DNA of 41,923 nt from Planctomycetota bacterium (GCA_021800165.1 JAJYZF010000031.1:1-41923), one strand, 5' to 3'. Counted from the stretch's first letter, positions 14,869-23,131 are shown. Notes: generated from the sequence alone by a model not told the origin. A program made the numbers and translations.

Positions 14869-16869
14869 TCATCGAAGTTGTTCACCGGATGGGATCCCTT
14901 CGTTCTTCTGCTTCAGTGAATCGGGAATATACTTGCCGTATATTGCGCGCAGATGAGCAAGCGCGGAATCATGGTTCGCCGAATACTCCAAGTGTTTCTG
15001 GTAGAAATTCAGGCGAGCACGGCATGCCTCAAGAATTTGTGCCCAAGTGCGCACCCAAATTGTAATGCGATGCTCGTCATTTTGAACGATGATTCCTTCT
15101 GGCCGATTCGTCTGATGCGAGCGCATCTGCACCTGTTCGTCGATCTCGTTTGAAATAGCCCAGAATGTCCACGTGGTCCCTGTGTCACGGAATCGTTCGT
15201 CGCGAGCAACTGCAAGGGCGTATTTTTCAACTTGATCGGCTACCGACGCATTAACCTTTTGACTGGGGCGTTTTAGTTCGACGACGAGGTGTTCACGCTG
15301 TTCGGCTTTTGGCATTGGAATGCGGCGAGATAGCATAAGGTCTACAATTCCAGCGGTTCCATCGGCGGTCAGAGCCGGATTTGGGTCGCGAGCTTGCCGC
15401 CCAAGCAGCGATAAGTGCCTTTGTAGCACCTGGGTGAGCGACTCATCATCGACGGACATGTTAAACTCCTCGCCGAAAATCCAAGTGTTTTCCGCCAAGA
15501 GTCGGTGGAGTTGGGATCGCTCCTTGAGAACCTTTTTATTCTCAACGTCAAAAGTGAGTAGTTCCAAACCTTGAAGAAACTCAAGCCGGTTCGCGACTAG
15601 TTTCGAAGCGTTGATGATTGCTGCGAGCGTCGTTCGCTCCAGCAGCGACGCCAACTCTTTCCATTTCTCTTCCGGCAGATCCAGAACTTCTTGAATGATT
15701 GTTTGAAGTTCGGCAGGGCTCTGCTCCAGCCCTTGTTTAAGCAGCCGGAGCGCAAACCGTTTGCTTTTGACGCCGTTTTGCTGAAAGTCCGGTAGGTACT
15801 CGTTGACGTTGATTGCCAGTACGTCGAATACCTGTCGTTCGACGCGTTCAAGAACGGTATTCGGCTCATTTTTGTACGGGTAAACGCCCTGTTTTTTCCA
15901 GTCGTCAACAAGATTGGCGGCACGTGCCGCAGACTGTTGACGGAAATGGTCGCGAAGCTTTATTTTGGCGTGGTCGAGTAGCTGGGCCAGGTCGGGCTGT
16001 AGGTCTTCAAGCCCCAGCGAGTTTTGGTCTTCGAGGCTGCTAATCAACGTGGACTTGACGTAGGCCGTAAAATCAAATCCTGGGGCCTGAATGCCCGGAG
16101 CAATATCGTGGAGCGCAAATCCATCCTCATCACAGAGATGGAGAGTTCGCTCCGTCTTTCGATTCCACTCAATCACGACGAGCACCGCCCCATGGTGGGT
16201 GCCGTTCTGGTCCACGACCTCTGGCAGGGGGTATTCGGCAACATGCTGTTGCAAAGGGGCGGGGTCGACGGGCACGCCGGAGAAGCGTATCTGAATACCG
16301 GGGTATTGTTTCAAATAGAGGCAAAATACTTCGGCAAGCTCTGGTGCGGCAACCGTTGCTCGTAATGATGGGTGGGTTCTTTCAATGCCCGTCACGCATA
16401 CGCATGTACCGATTTTTCCATCGCTTGTGGTTTGTGCGTCGGAAAGTGTGAAGACTCCCAACGCCTGACGGCTCCCGGAGATCGTAAAGTGAGTGAAACT
16501 GCCGTTGGACTTGGACGTTGTATCCCATTCCGCTTGAGTACCAATCGCGAACGCTGTAAACCGACCTCGGCCTTTCTTCCCGTGCAAACTGCGGTGGAAC
16601 CGTGGTGTGCGAGTCCGCCCAAGCTTGGGTGAGCCTCCGAGATTCTCAAAAGCCTTGATGGCGTCGTCAACAGTCATGCCATTGCCGTTATCTTTGACGC
16701 GGACCTCAGCGACTCCACCGAGTGAGTTCTCGGTGATGGTAACATCAACCTCGGTTGCATCTGCATCGAGGCTATTCCAAATGAGTTCTGAAATGGCGTC
16801 AATAGGCCTACGTGCGATGGTCAGCCTTTCCAAGTGGTCCTGATTAACTTTGAGGTTGATTTGTTTCAT
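14869..16869 (-). CDS. GHKL ATPase fused to Shedu-like PD-(D/E)XK nuclease domain
   Basis: This 666-aa protein starts at ATG 16869 (overlapping the upstream gene by 4 bp). The N-terminal GHKL fold shows the N-box ELIWNSLDADAT (E28, N32), the G1 box VKDNGNGM (58-65) and a lid GKKGRGRFTAF (about 96-106), as in Hsp90/MutL/MORC-type ATPases. The middle is helical. The C-terminal third reads LHRLLAENTWIFGEEF, then GIVDLML (D510), then LVVELKRP (E531, K533). This is the layout of DUF4263/Shedu nuclease domains, in which a 'WIFGEE' helix precedes the D...E-x-K core. An ATP-driven dimer clamp controlling a nuclease is the natural reading, but it is inference. It belongs with the membrane-anchored gene just upstream. 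Confidence 0.8.
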   Translation of the reverse strand: MKQINLKVNQDHLERLTIARRPIDAISELIWNSLDADATEVDVTITENSLGGVAEVRVKDNGNGMTVDDAIKAFENLGGSPKLGRTRTPRFHRSLHGKKGRGRFTAFAIGTQAEWDTTSKSNGSFTHFTISGSRQALGVFTLSDAQTTSDGKIGTCVCVTGIERTHPSLRATVAAPELAEVFCLYLKQYPGIQIRFSGVPVDPAPLQQHVAEYPLPEVVDQNGTHHGAVLVVIEWNRKTERTLHLCDEDGFALHDIAPGIQAPGFDFTAYVKSTLISSLEDQNSLGLEDLQPDLAQLLDHAKIKLRDHFRQQSAARAANLVDDWKKQGVYPYKNEPNTVLERVERQVFDVLAINVNEYLPDFQQNGVKSKRFALRLLKQGLEQSPAELQTIIQEVLDLPEEKWKELASLLERTTLAAIINASKLVANRLEFLQGLELLTFDVENKKVLKERSQLHRLLAENTWIFGEEFNMSVDDESLTQVLQRHLSLLGRQARDPNPALTADGTAGIVDLMLSRRIPMPKAEQREHLVVELKRPSQKVNASVADQVEKYALAVARDERFRDTGTTWTFWAISNEIDEQVQMRSHQTNRPEGIIVQNDEHRITIWVRTWAQILEACRARLNFYQKHLEYSANHDSALAHLRAIYGKYIPDSLKQKNEGIPSGEQLR

Positions 16870-17585
16870 CGCGAGGCCCCTCGAACGGCTGTGGAAATCT
16901 GCTGACGACGGCGCAGTAGTCTTTCGTACAGCAGTTCATCGTTAATTTGCTCCTCCAGCTTTTTCCATCGAATATTGTCAAGGCTTCCTGCGGGGCCGAA
17001 TCCTAAAGACGTTGCTCGTTTAGCCGGACCTGGGTAACTGGGTGTCGTGCGTATTTTTTGTTCGAGGCGAGCGATTCCTTCCGGCGTGCACGTACCGGTG
17101 GCGACGCCCATGGCCCCAAGATTGGCCTCGCCCGGTTCAACGGTCACGGTGTCTTGATCCGGGGTGGGTGCCTTTGGCTTCACGGGCTGTGCCCGCCCTG
17201 ATCCGGAGCGGCCCCTCTGGTCCGCCAAGCGAACGGGTGAGTCATTCTCGGCGCGTTCGGCCACAACCACCTCGCGAACTGGCAGGGCCAACTGTGGGTT
17301 TGCTTTTCCGGGAGCGGTGCGTACCTCTGCCTCGGGGGCAGGCGGGCACGGGGCGGTCGGCAGGGGTACCCCTGCTCCACCGTAGGGGATCGGACCGGCG
17401 GTCGTGGCGGCGGCAAAGGCTTGCTGGGGCGATCCGGAGTCCTCCGAGGTGCCTCCCTCGGCACCGCGTTGCCGCCCTTTGTCGCAACCGGCAGCGGGCT
17501 GTCGGCGGCCCAGCTTGCCCAGGATGACTGCTGCCGACGCGGCCAAGGCGAGTAGGGCCAATATGATGATTACCGTGTAACCCAT
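16866..17585 (-). CDS. Membrane-anchored linker protein coupled to the GHKL-nuclease gene
   Basis: A start at ATG 17585 (239 aa) is preferred over an upstream in-frame start because it opens directly into a TM segment (MGYTVIIILALLALAASAAV, about residues 3-25) and has AGAGG 8 bases before it. A long Pro/Ala/Gly-rich stretch follows. The C-terminal ~60 residues are ordered-looking and charged (ARLEQKIRTTPSYPGPAKRA, then IRWKKLEEQINDELLYERLL). The stop overlaps the GHKL start (ATGA). No family was recognised. It may tether the ATPase-nuclease to the membrane; this rests only on topology and coupling. Confidence 0.65.
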   Translation of the reverse strand: MGYTVIIILALLALAASAAVILGKLGRRQPAAGCDKGRQRGAEGGTSEDSGSPQQAFAAATTAGPIPYGGAGVPLPTAPCPPAPEAEVRTAPGKANPQLALPVREVVVAERAENDSPVRLADQRGRSGSGRAQPVKPKAPTPDQDTVTVEPGEANLGAMGVATGTCTPEGIARLEQKIRTTPSYPGPAKRATSLGFGPAGSLDNIRWKKLEEQINDELLYERLLRRRQQISTAVRGASR

Positions 17586-18175
17586 GAGCCAGACCTCTGC
17601 AGCCAATTCCGCTGTTCCACTGTTAGGGCATCCTAACTTCAAACCGCCTGCCTGTCTGCGCGATTGCTCCCACGCATGCCCGCCGTGCTGACAGACTTCA
17701 GTCGGTGGCGGCGGCGTGCCCAACTGCCTGAAACCGGACGGCATGGTGCGGCAGCGTCGCGCAAAGAGGTGCTTTCAAAAGTTGTGGACGGACTAAAAGA
17801 GGCGGCGTAACCTAAAAAAAAGGTTGTTTACAGGGTTTTTTTACGCCACCATGAGTAGGAGTATGGCCGAAAACGTGAAATGTCCAACCACCGCTGGCGG
17901 GGATTTATTAACCGAGATCATCGCTCGTAACGCCATGGAGATTCTGCGGCGGGCGTGGCGGCTGGTAATTTTGGATTTTGTTTGCCGGCCGGGGCGTCCT
18001 CGACCGGGCTGGGTGGTTGTGGCAATCCCGTGCGCCGGTGTGGCATCCTGATGCAGGCAAGATGCCTGCGGTCCGGTCTGGTTGTTCGTCTCCGGTTGAT
18101 TTCCACCCTGCCTCCCGGCGGGGATGATTTTGAGACGCCGATGAGACGACAACGGCCAGTCCCGATGCGTCGGGA
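17586..18175. other. Non-coding boundary region with an A/T-rich palindrome
   Basis: An inverted repeat GGCGTAA (17804-17810)/TTACGCC (17841-17847) encloses AACCTAAAAAAAAGGTT and a T7 run. It could act as a terminator or promoter element. A small frame from 17863 (MAENVKCPTTAGGDLLTEII...) has no convincing ribosome site and runs into repeat DNA, so it is not called. Positions 18127-18159 match 5396-5428. Confidence 0.45.
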
Positions 18176-18418
18176 GATTTCGGCATCCATGCCGGAACGG
18201 GAGTTAGGAGTTAGGAGTTAGGAGACGGGCGCGGGCTGCGGCCCGCGAGACGGGAGACGGGAGACGGGAGATTTCGGCATCCATGCCGGAACGGGAGTTA
18301 GGAGTTAGGAGTTAGGAGTTAGGAGTTGTGAGTTAGGAGTTAGGAGTTGGGAGTTAGGAGATCCCGATGCGCTGGTCCTCCAGCATCGAGGATTTCGGCA
18401 TCCATGCCTCAACGGGGG
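18176..18418. repeat. Cluster of dispersed repeats
   Basis: There are three copies of GATTTCGGCATCCATGCC (18176, 18270, 18391), two tracts of GGAGTTA heptamers (18200-18222, 18296-18360), and the GGGAGAC variant heptamer around 18250-18270. A hairpin-forming CGCGGGCTGCGGCCCGCG sits near 18231-18248. The last copy overlaps the 3' end of ruvC. The cluster marks the border between the defence block and the housekeeping genes. Confidence 0.85.
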
Positions 18419-18894
18419 TGGCGCTGGAGCCGGGCGGAGAGGGTCCAGGCAATGGCGATGGCGTCGGCGACATCGGGGGGCGAGGGTGGACGGGGCAGAT
18501 GGTACAAGGCGGTGACGGCCAATTGAATTTGCCGCTTGGTGGCGTGGCCGTTGCCGGTGAGCATTTTTTTTACCAGGGTGCTGGGCAGGCTGGTTACGGG
18601 CACATCGGCCTGGGCGGCGGCGAGCAAGATTACGCCGCGGGCATGGCCCATGAGGATGGCGGTGCGTGGATGTTTGTAGTGGGCGTATAATTGCTCCACG
18701 GCGATATGATCGCAGGTAAAATCGGTGAGCAGTTCGGTGATCTGGCTGTGGAGTTCATGCAGACGCTGGGGGAGGGTATCTGTGGCTTTGATGCGCAAAA
18801 CGCCTGCTTCTTCAAGGGTGGGGCGGGTTCGGTTAAGGGTCAAGAGCGCGTAGCCGGTGATATGCAAGCCGGGGTCGATGCCGAGAATTCGCAT
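18409..18894 (-). CDS. ruvC: Crossover junction endodeoxyribonuclease RuvC
   Basis: This 161-aa protein resolves Holliday junctions by paired cuts, working with RuvAB. The RNase H-fold acidic residues are visible: D7 in LGIDPGL, E67 in IAVEQLY, and D141/D144 in PPDVADAIAIAW. Conserved GHARGVILLA and KKMLTGNGHATKRQIQ blocks are present. Length is close to typical (about 170). It lies 24 bp after ispF on the same strand, at the end of the fmt-regulator-ispF-ruvC run. Its 3' end runs into a copy of the dispersed repeat, which supplies the last few codons (LQRHPR). Confidence 0.95.
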   Translation of the reverse strand: MRILGIDPGLHITGYALLTLNRTRPTLEEAGVLRIKATDTLPQRLHELHSQITELLTDFTCDHIAVEQLYAHYKHPRTAILMGHARGVILLAAAQADVPVTSLPSTLVKKMLTGNGHATKRQIQLAVTALYHLPRPPSPPDVADAIAIAWTLSARLQRHPR

Positions 18895-18918
18895 GGGGCG
18901 TTTCCTTGGTGTGGAGGA

Positions 18919-19401
18919 TTAGGCGGTTTGCAGTAAGGCCACGCAATGGCAGGCGATGGCTTTTTCCTGGCCGATGGAATCCATCAGTTCGTTGGTTTTT
19001 CCTTTGATGTTGACGCGATCCTGGGGAAGGTTGAGCAATTCGGCCAGGCGGCGGCGCAGGGCGGGTTTGTGCGGGGCAAGTTTGGGGCGCTGGGCGATGA
19101 CAACAATATCGACATTGACGAGTAGCCAGCGGGTTTTGGAGAGTTCCCGCATGACCGCGGTAAGCAGATTTGCGGAGTTGATGCCTTGATATTGCGGGTC
19201 GGTATTGGGGAACATTTCGCCGACATCGGGGAGAGCGGCGGCACCGGTGATGGCGTCAATCAGGGCATGGATGACCACATCGGCATCGGAATGGCCGACG
19301 AGTCCCACGTCGTGGGGTATGGTGATATTGGCCAGAACGAGGGGGCGTCCGGGTTGGGTGCGGTGCAGGTCGTAGCCGAGGCCGACACGATATTCATGCA
19401 T
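18919..19401 (-). CDS. ispF: 2-C-methyl-D-erythritol 2,4-cyclodiphosphate synthase
   Basis: This 160-aa protein begins at ATG 19401 (MHEYRVGLGYDLHR). A longer in-frame extension would overlap the upstream regulator gene and is rejected. The zinc ligands D11, H13 and H45 are present (GYDLHR; DADVVIHALIDA). The blocks GMEMFPNTD-like DVGEMFPNTDPQYQGINS, and VNIKGKTNELMDSIGQEKAI, are typical. It catalyses the cyclisation step of the MEP isoprenoid pathway in the cytosol, as a homotrimer. There is no fused ispD. It starts 7 bp after the stop of the NtrC-type regulator, suggesting co-transcription. Confidence 0.96.
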   Translation of the reverse strand: MHEYRVGLGYDLHRTQPGRPLVLANITIPHDVGLVGHSDADVVIHALIDAITGAAALPDVGEMFPNTDPQYQGINSANLLTAVMRELSKTRWLLVNVDIVVIAQRPKLAPHKPALRRRLAELLNLPQDRVNIKGKTNELMDSIGQEKAIACHCVALLQTA

Positions 19402-19408
19402 AAAAAGC

Positions 19409-20830
19409 CTATTCGTTAATGCCGTATTCCTTGATTTTGCGGTAGAGGGTTCTTTCGCCGATACCCAGGGCCTTGGCGGCCTGCTCGCGATTGCCGTTGA
19501 ACATTTTGAGGGTTTTGTCGATGGCCTGTTTTTCCAGGTCGGCCAGAGTGGTGCCGACGACGTTGGTGATGGCGGTACCAGGCTGGGGGTCGAGGTGGTT
19601 GGCGGGCACGAGGGCGGTGGTGGAGAGGGTTTCCACGGAATAGGGGCCGACAATTTCGGCGGGCACATCGGCCATGGTCAGGAGCGGTCCGGTGGCCAGG
19701 GCGATCATGTTGTCGATGACATTTTCAAGTTGGCGCACATTGCCGGGCCAATCGTAGGCGACGAGGGTTTTGCGGGCGTCGGGTTCAATTCCGGTGACGG
19801 CTTTGCCGAGGCGTTGGGCGCTTTTTTCGATGAGGTGGTTGATGAGGAGGGGAATATCCTCGCGGCGCTGGCGCAGCGGCAGAAGATGAATGGTGGCGCC
19901 TTTGATACGAAAATAAAGGTCATCGCGGAAATGTTTGATACGTATGGCGTGTTCGAGGTCTTTGTTGGTGGCGGCGACGAAACGGACATCGACATCAATG
20001 GGGTCGTTGGAACCGATGCGGACGATCTGGCGGTCCTGGAGAACGCGGAGCAGTTTGGCTTGCATGGTCAGGGGCATATCGCCGATTTCATCGAGAAAAA
20101 GGGTTCCGCCGTCGGCGTATTCGAAGCGGCCTTCGCGATCGCCGCGGGCATCGGTAAAGGCTCCGCGGACATGGCCGAAGAGTTCGTCTTCCAAGGTGCT
20201 TTCGTTGAGGCCGGCGCAATTGAGGGCGACAAACCGGCCGGCGCTGCGGCGGGAATTCTGGTGAATGGCGCGGGCGATCAATTCCTTGCCGGTGCCGGAT
20301 TCTCCGAGAATCAGGACGCTGATATCGGTGGGGGCGATTTGGCGCACCATTTGCAGGGCGCGGCGCATGGGTTCACTGTTGCCGATGATTCCCTGGAGGC
20401 CGAATTTTTGATCGAGGGCGATCTGGAAGCGGGAATTTTGTTTGTGGAGGCGTATTTTTTCGGCGGCCCGGCGCACCTGAGCCCGGATGATATCCAGATC
20501 CAGGGGTTTTTGAATAAAATCCCAGGCTCCATTACGCATGGCCTCTACGGCGGTGGAAACATCGCCATGGGCGGTGACCATAATGACTTCGGTGCCGGGG
20601 CGGGCGCGGCGGACGTATTCGAGCAGATCGAAGCCGTCGCGGACGTTATCCATGCGCAAATCGGTGATGACGAGGTCAAAATCTTCGTCGGCAAAAAACC
20701 GTTTGGCGTCGGCGAGATTGTGGGCCTGCTTGACGGGCAAACCGATACGGGCGATGGCTTCGCTGATGGCATCGGCATGATCTACCTCGTCATCAACAAT
20801 TAAAACTCGGATGGAATTTTCGCGGCTCAT
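19409..20830 (-). CDS. NtrC-family sigma-54 response regulator
   Basis: This 473-aa protein has three domains in order. A receiver domain carries D57 (VITDLRM) as the phosphorylation site and a K109 in FIQKPL. An AAA+ sigma-54 activator domain has Walker A GESGTGKE (176-183), Walker B TLFLDEIGD and the R-finger region. A Fis-type HTH (NREQAAKALGIGERTLYRKI) is at the C-terminus. The sigma-54 contact loop reads GAFTDA (223-228) rather than the usual GAFTGA. No sensor kinase gene is in the window, so the input signal is unknown. It sits between fmt and ispF, 29 bp after fmt. Confidence 0.95.
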   Translation of the reverse strand: MSRENSIRVLIVDDEVDHADAISEAIARIGLPVKQAHNLADAKRFFADEDFDLVITDLRMDNVRDGFDLLEYVRRARPGTEVIMVTAHGDVSTAVEAMRNGAWDFIQKPLDLDIIRAQVRRAAEKIRLHKQNSRFQIALDQKFGLQGIIGNSEPMRRALQMVRQIAPTDISVLILGESGTGKELIARAIHQNSRRSAGRFVALNCAGLNESTLEDELFGHVRGAFTDARGDREGRFEYADGGTLFLDEIGDMPLTMQAKLLRVLQDRQIVRIGSNDPIDVDVRFVAATNKDLEHAIRIKHFRDDLYFRIKGATIHLLPLRQRREDIPLLINHLIEKSAQRLGKAVTGIEPDARKTLVAYDWPGNVRQLENVIDNMIALATGPLLTMADVPAEIVGPYSVETLSTTALVPANHLDPQPGTAITNVVGTTLADLEKQAIDKTLKMFNGNREQAAKALGIGERTLYRKIKEYGINE

Positions 20831-20859
20831 AGCCCATAAAATAACGTGGTGGTCGAAAT

Positions 20860-21825
20860 TCAGCCAGCGGGCGGCGCGGATTCGAGTCGGTAGCCCTGCG
20901 CCAGGCCGTAGCCGTTGATAAAGGCGGGCAAATCCATGACTTTACGGCCCGCGGGTTGCAGGGTGAGGATGGAGAGTGTGCCGGTACCGCAGGCGATGGT
21001 AAGGTCGGGCAGGACGGTTCCGGGGATCGCGGCGGGGGGGAGCGGTGCCTGGGCGTTGGCCCGGCATTGGTGCAGGATGGCCCCGGTGCGCAGCTTGGCA
21101 TCGGCGGTGAAAACGTTTACCGCGCAGCCCGGCCAAGGGGAGAGGCCGCGGATTCGGGCGGAAACCGCGGTGGCGGATTGGGTGAAATCAACCCAACCCA
21201 TGGCGCGGGTGAGTTTGGGTGCGGTGGAAGCACGGGAGTCATCTTGTGGGGTGGCGTAGAGCGGCTGGCCACGGTCCAACTGGTTTAGAACCCGCACCAG
21301 CAGGGGAGCGCCGAGATCGGCCAGGCGATCGTGCAATTCGCCGGCGGTTTCGGTGTCTCCGATGGGGGTAGGGCCAAGGGCAAGAATATCGCCGGCGTCC
21401 ATACGCTGAGTGACACGAATGACGGACACGCCGGTGTGGGTGAGTCCGGCAAGGATGGCGCGGTTGATGGGGGCGGCCCCGCGAAATTCCGGGAGCAGCG
21501 AGGCGTGGAGGTTAATGCCGCCGTGGGGGGCGATGGCCAGGAGGTTTTCGGATAGTTTTTGGCCAAAGGCTATGACCACGAGCACATCCGGGGCCAGAGC
21601 GGCCATTGGGGCAAGCACTTCCGGGGCGTTGACATTGGCGGTGGTGGTGAGGGGCAGGCCGTGGGTGTGGGCGAATTGGGCCACGGGGGTAGGGGTAAAA
21701 TGACGGCCACGTCCGGCCGGACGGTCGGGTTGGGAAATTACGGCCAGGATACGATGTTGGCTGGCCAGGAGGAGCTTCAGGGTGGGAAGGCCAAATGCGC
21801 CGGAAGAGAGAAAGATGATGTTCAT
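20860..21825 (-). CDS. fmt: Methionyl-tRNA formyltransferase
   Basis: This 321-aa protein transfers a formyl group from 10-formyl-THF to initiator Met-tRNA. The catalytic segment INLHASLLPEFRGAAPINRA carries the active-site Asn and His, and QRMDAGDIL carries the Asp. The C-terminal domain (LSPWPGCAV..., LPAFINGYGL) is the tRNA-binding OB fold. The length fits the family (E. coli 315). It is the first gene of a four-gene minus-strand run (fmt, regulator, ispF, ruvC). Upstream DNA (21826-22077) is a repeat cluster without an obvious promoter. Confidence 0.96.
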   Translation of the reverse strand: MNIIFLSSGAFGLPTLKLLLASQHRILAVISQPDRPAGRGRHFTPTPVAQFAHTHGLPLTTTANVNAPEVLAPMAALAPDVLVVIAFGQKLSENLLAIAPHGGINLHASLLPEFRGAAPINRAILAGLTHTGVSVIRVTQRMDAGDILALGPTPIGDTETAGELHDRLADLGAPLLVRVLNQLDRGQPLYATPQDDSRASTAPKLTRAMGWVDFTQSATAVSARIRGLSPWPGCAVNVFTADAKLRTGAILHQCRANAQAPLPPAAIPGTVLPDLTIACGTGTLSILTLQPAGRKVMDLPAFINGYGLAQGYRLESAPPAG

Positions 21826-21840
21826 GTCAGGCTCGATGGG

Positions 21841-22035
21841 TTAGGCGCGGGCTGCGGCCCGCGAGACGGGAGACGGGCGCGGGCTGCGGCCCGCGAGACG
21901 GGAGTCGGGAGACGGGGGACGGGAGACGGGAGTAACGGCGGCTGCGGCCCGCGAGACGGGAGACGACTATTCACCACAAAGGACGCAAAGGAGCGCGAAG
22001 GGCGCGGAGGACGACGGCCTTCTACCGCGGGGGAT
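21841..22035. repeat. Cluster of GGGAGAC heptamers and GC-rich hairpins
   Basis: GCGCGGGCTGCGGCCCGCG occurs at about 21846 and 21877, with a variant near 21940, each followed by (GACGGGA)n heptamers. Next comes TTCACCACAAAGGACGCAAA (from 21970), a variant of the repeat at 2350. No gene was recognised. It is the same repeat family as at 18.2-18.4 kb. Confidence 0.85.
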
Positions 22036-22077
22036 GCTGGGAAGCGGGAGGAAGGGTGGTTGCGGCTGCGGGGGTGG

Positions 22078-23106
22078 TCAGACGGCCAGCGAAGGCTGGG
22101 TCGGCTGGACTTTTTCCTTGATAATGGGCATACGGTCGCGTACTTCCGAGGCGATACGTGCGTTGGGGAATTCGTCAATGATCTGCTGGCCGATGCGAAG
22201 GGCTTCGGGCCAGTTTTTATCGTTGACGTGCAAGGCAAACTGCACGCCGAGTTGCTGGAGTTTCTTTTTGAATACATCACGGGCGATTTCCTTGTAACCT
22301 TCGGCTTCACCGGGGGTGAGGTATTGATCCAATTGCTTGAGGAGTTCCACGCTGCGGTCCACATCATCCTTGGAGACCGAATCTTTCCAATCGCGCAGCA
22401 GCGAGCGTTTGTGGGCTTCGCGGGCGGCCTGGAGGCGTTCGGGTAAGCGCTGAATATCGGGATGCGATGAAAACATGCGCATGAGTTGATCCATCTCGCG
22501 ATAACAGGAGGTCCAGTCGTAACGCTTGAGGAGTTGGTCGAAATGGACCAGGGCTTCGCGGACTTCGGTTTCAATGAATTTGCGGCGGGCGGTTTCGATC
22601 ATGTCGCGCAACTGCATCGCTTCCTGCTTGCTGCCGAAGCGGCGTTCCATCTCGCTGGTGAGCCAATAGGCGGCTTCGTAGTCATTTTTGTCGATGTCTT
22701 CGCGGATGGCATGGCGAAGGGCCTCGCGATCTTTGTGGCGGTAGGCGACCTGTTTGGCGGCATCGGAAAGCGAAACACTTTCGCGGATGGCTTCGAGTTG
22801 TTGGCGCTGGCTTTCCATGGCTCCGCGGATTTGTTCGTAGCGCCAGTGTTCGGCGGCGGTTGTTTGCAGGCGTACGGCCAGCAGCGGCTCGATAAAGCCA
22901 ACGGTAACGGTAATGAGCAGGCCGAAGAGCATAATGGCCAGACTGGGGGCGGCCTGGTCAAAGGCCTGCCAGCCGCCGATGTGGACCGCGGTGTGCTGGA
23001 GGGTAATGACGAGGCAAACGATGCCCAGAATGAGAATTAAAATACCCAAGCTTAAGAATACAAACAGAACTCGTCTGGCGTGCTGAATGGCTTTTTCGAC
23101 GTTCAT
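22078..23106 (-). CDS. Two-TM protein with long coiled-coil/TPR-like cytoplasmic part
   Basis: This 342-aa protein starts at ATG 23106 with AGGAG 8 bases upstream. Two hydrophobic segments are seen near residues 13-36 (VLFVFLSLGILILILGIVCL) and 52-73 (SLAIMLFGLLITVTVGFIEP). The rest is soluble and helical: RQQLEAIRESVSLSDAAKQV, then repeated ~35-residue helix pairs (NDYEAAYWLTSEMERRF; DWTSCYREMDQLMRMF; NWPEALRIGQQIIDEFP) that look TPR-like. No enzyme motif was seen. A role as a membrane scaffold or envelope-associated protein is inference. The 3' end borders the repeat cluster at 21.9-22.0 kb. Confidence 0.75.
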   Translation of the reverse strand: MNVEKAIQHARRVLFVFLSLGILILILGIVCLVITLQHTAVHIGGWQAFDQAAPSLAIMLFGLLITVTVGFIEPLLAVRLQTTAAEHWRYEQIRGAMESQRQQLEAIRESVSLSDAAKQVAYRHKDREALRHAIREDIDKNDYEAAYWLTSEMERRFGSKQEAMQLRDMIETARRKFIETEVREALVHFDQLLKRYDWTSCYREMDQLMRMFSSHPDIQRLPERLQAAREAHKRSLLRDWKDSVSKDDVDRSVELLKQLDQYLTPGEAEGYKEIARDVFKKKLQQLGVQFALHVNDKNWPEALRIGQQIIDEFPNARIASEVRDRMPIIKEKVQPTQPSLAV

Positions 23107-23125
23107 GATTCATACTCCTGTTTTT

Positions 23126-23131
23126 ATTATA
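23126..23131 (-). promoter_or_regulatory. Putative -10 box (TATAAT) for the two-TM gene
   Basis: A perfect TATAAT on the minus strand lies 20 bp before the start codon at 23106, with AGGAG in between. The -35 position (about 23149-23154) reads GTGCTG, a poor match, so an activator may be needed. Confidence 0.4.

Noticed and set aside
6619-17585. BREX, DISARM or Zorya system
   Set aside because: No PglZ/BrxL, DrmA/DrmB or ZorAB-like motor genes are present; the methylase and helicase are standard type III Mod and Res.
17851-18051. Small plus-strand ORF beginning MSRSMAENVK
   Set aside because: No proper ribosome site, and its second half is dispersed-repeat DNA; coding status cannot be supported.
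19595-20803. A 402-codon plus-strand frame rich in Gly/Asp
   Set aside because: It is antisense to the clear NtrC-type regulator; composition is that of a shadow frame in GC-rich DNA.
21559-22446. A 295-codon plus-strand frame over the repeat cluster
   Set aside because: It crosses fmt antisense, heptamer repeats and the two-TM gene antisense; not a real gene.
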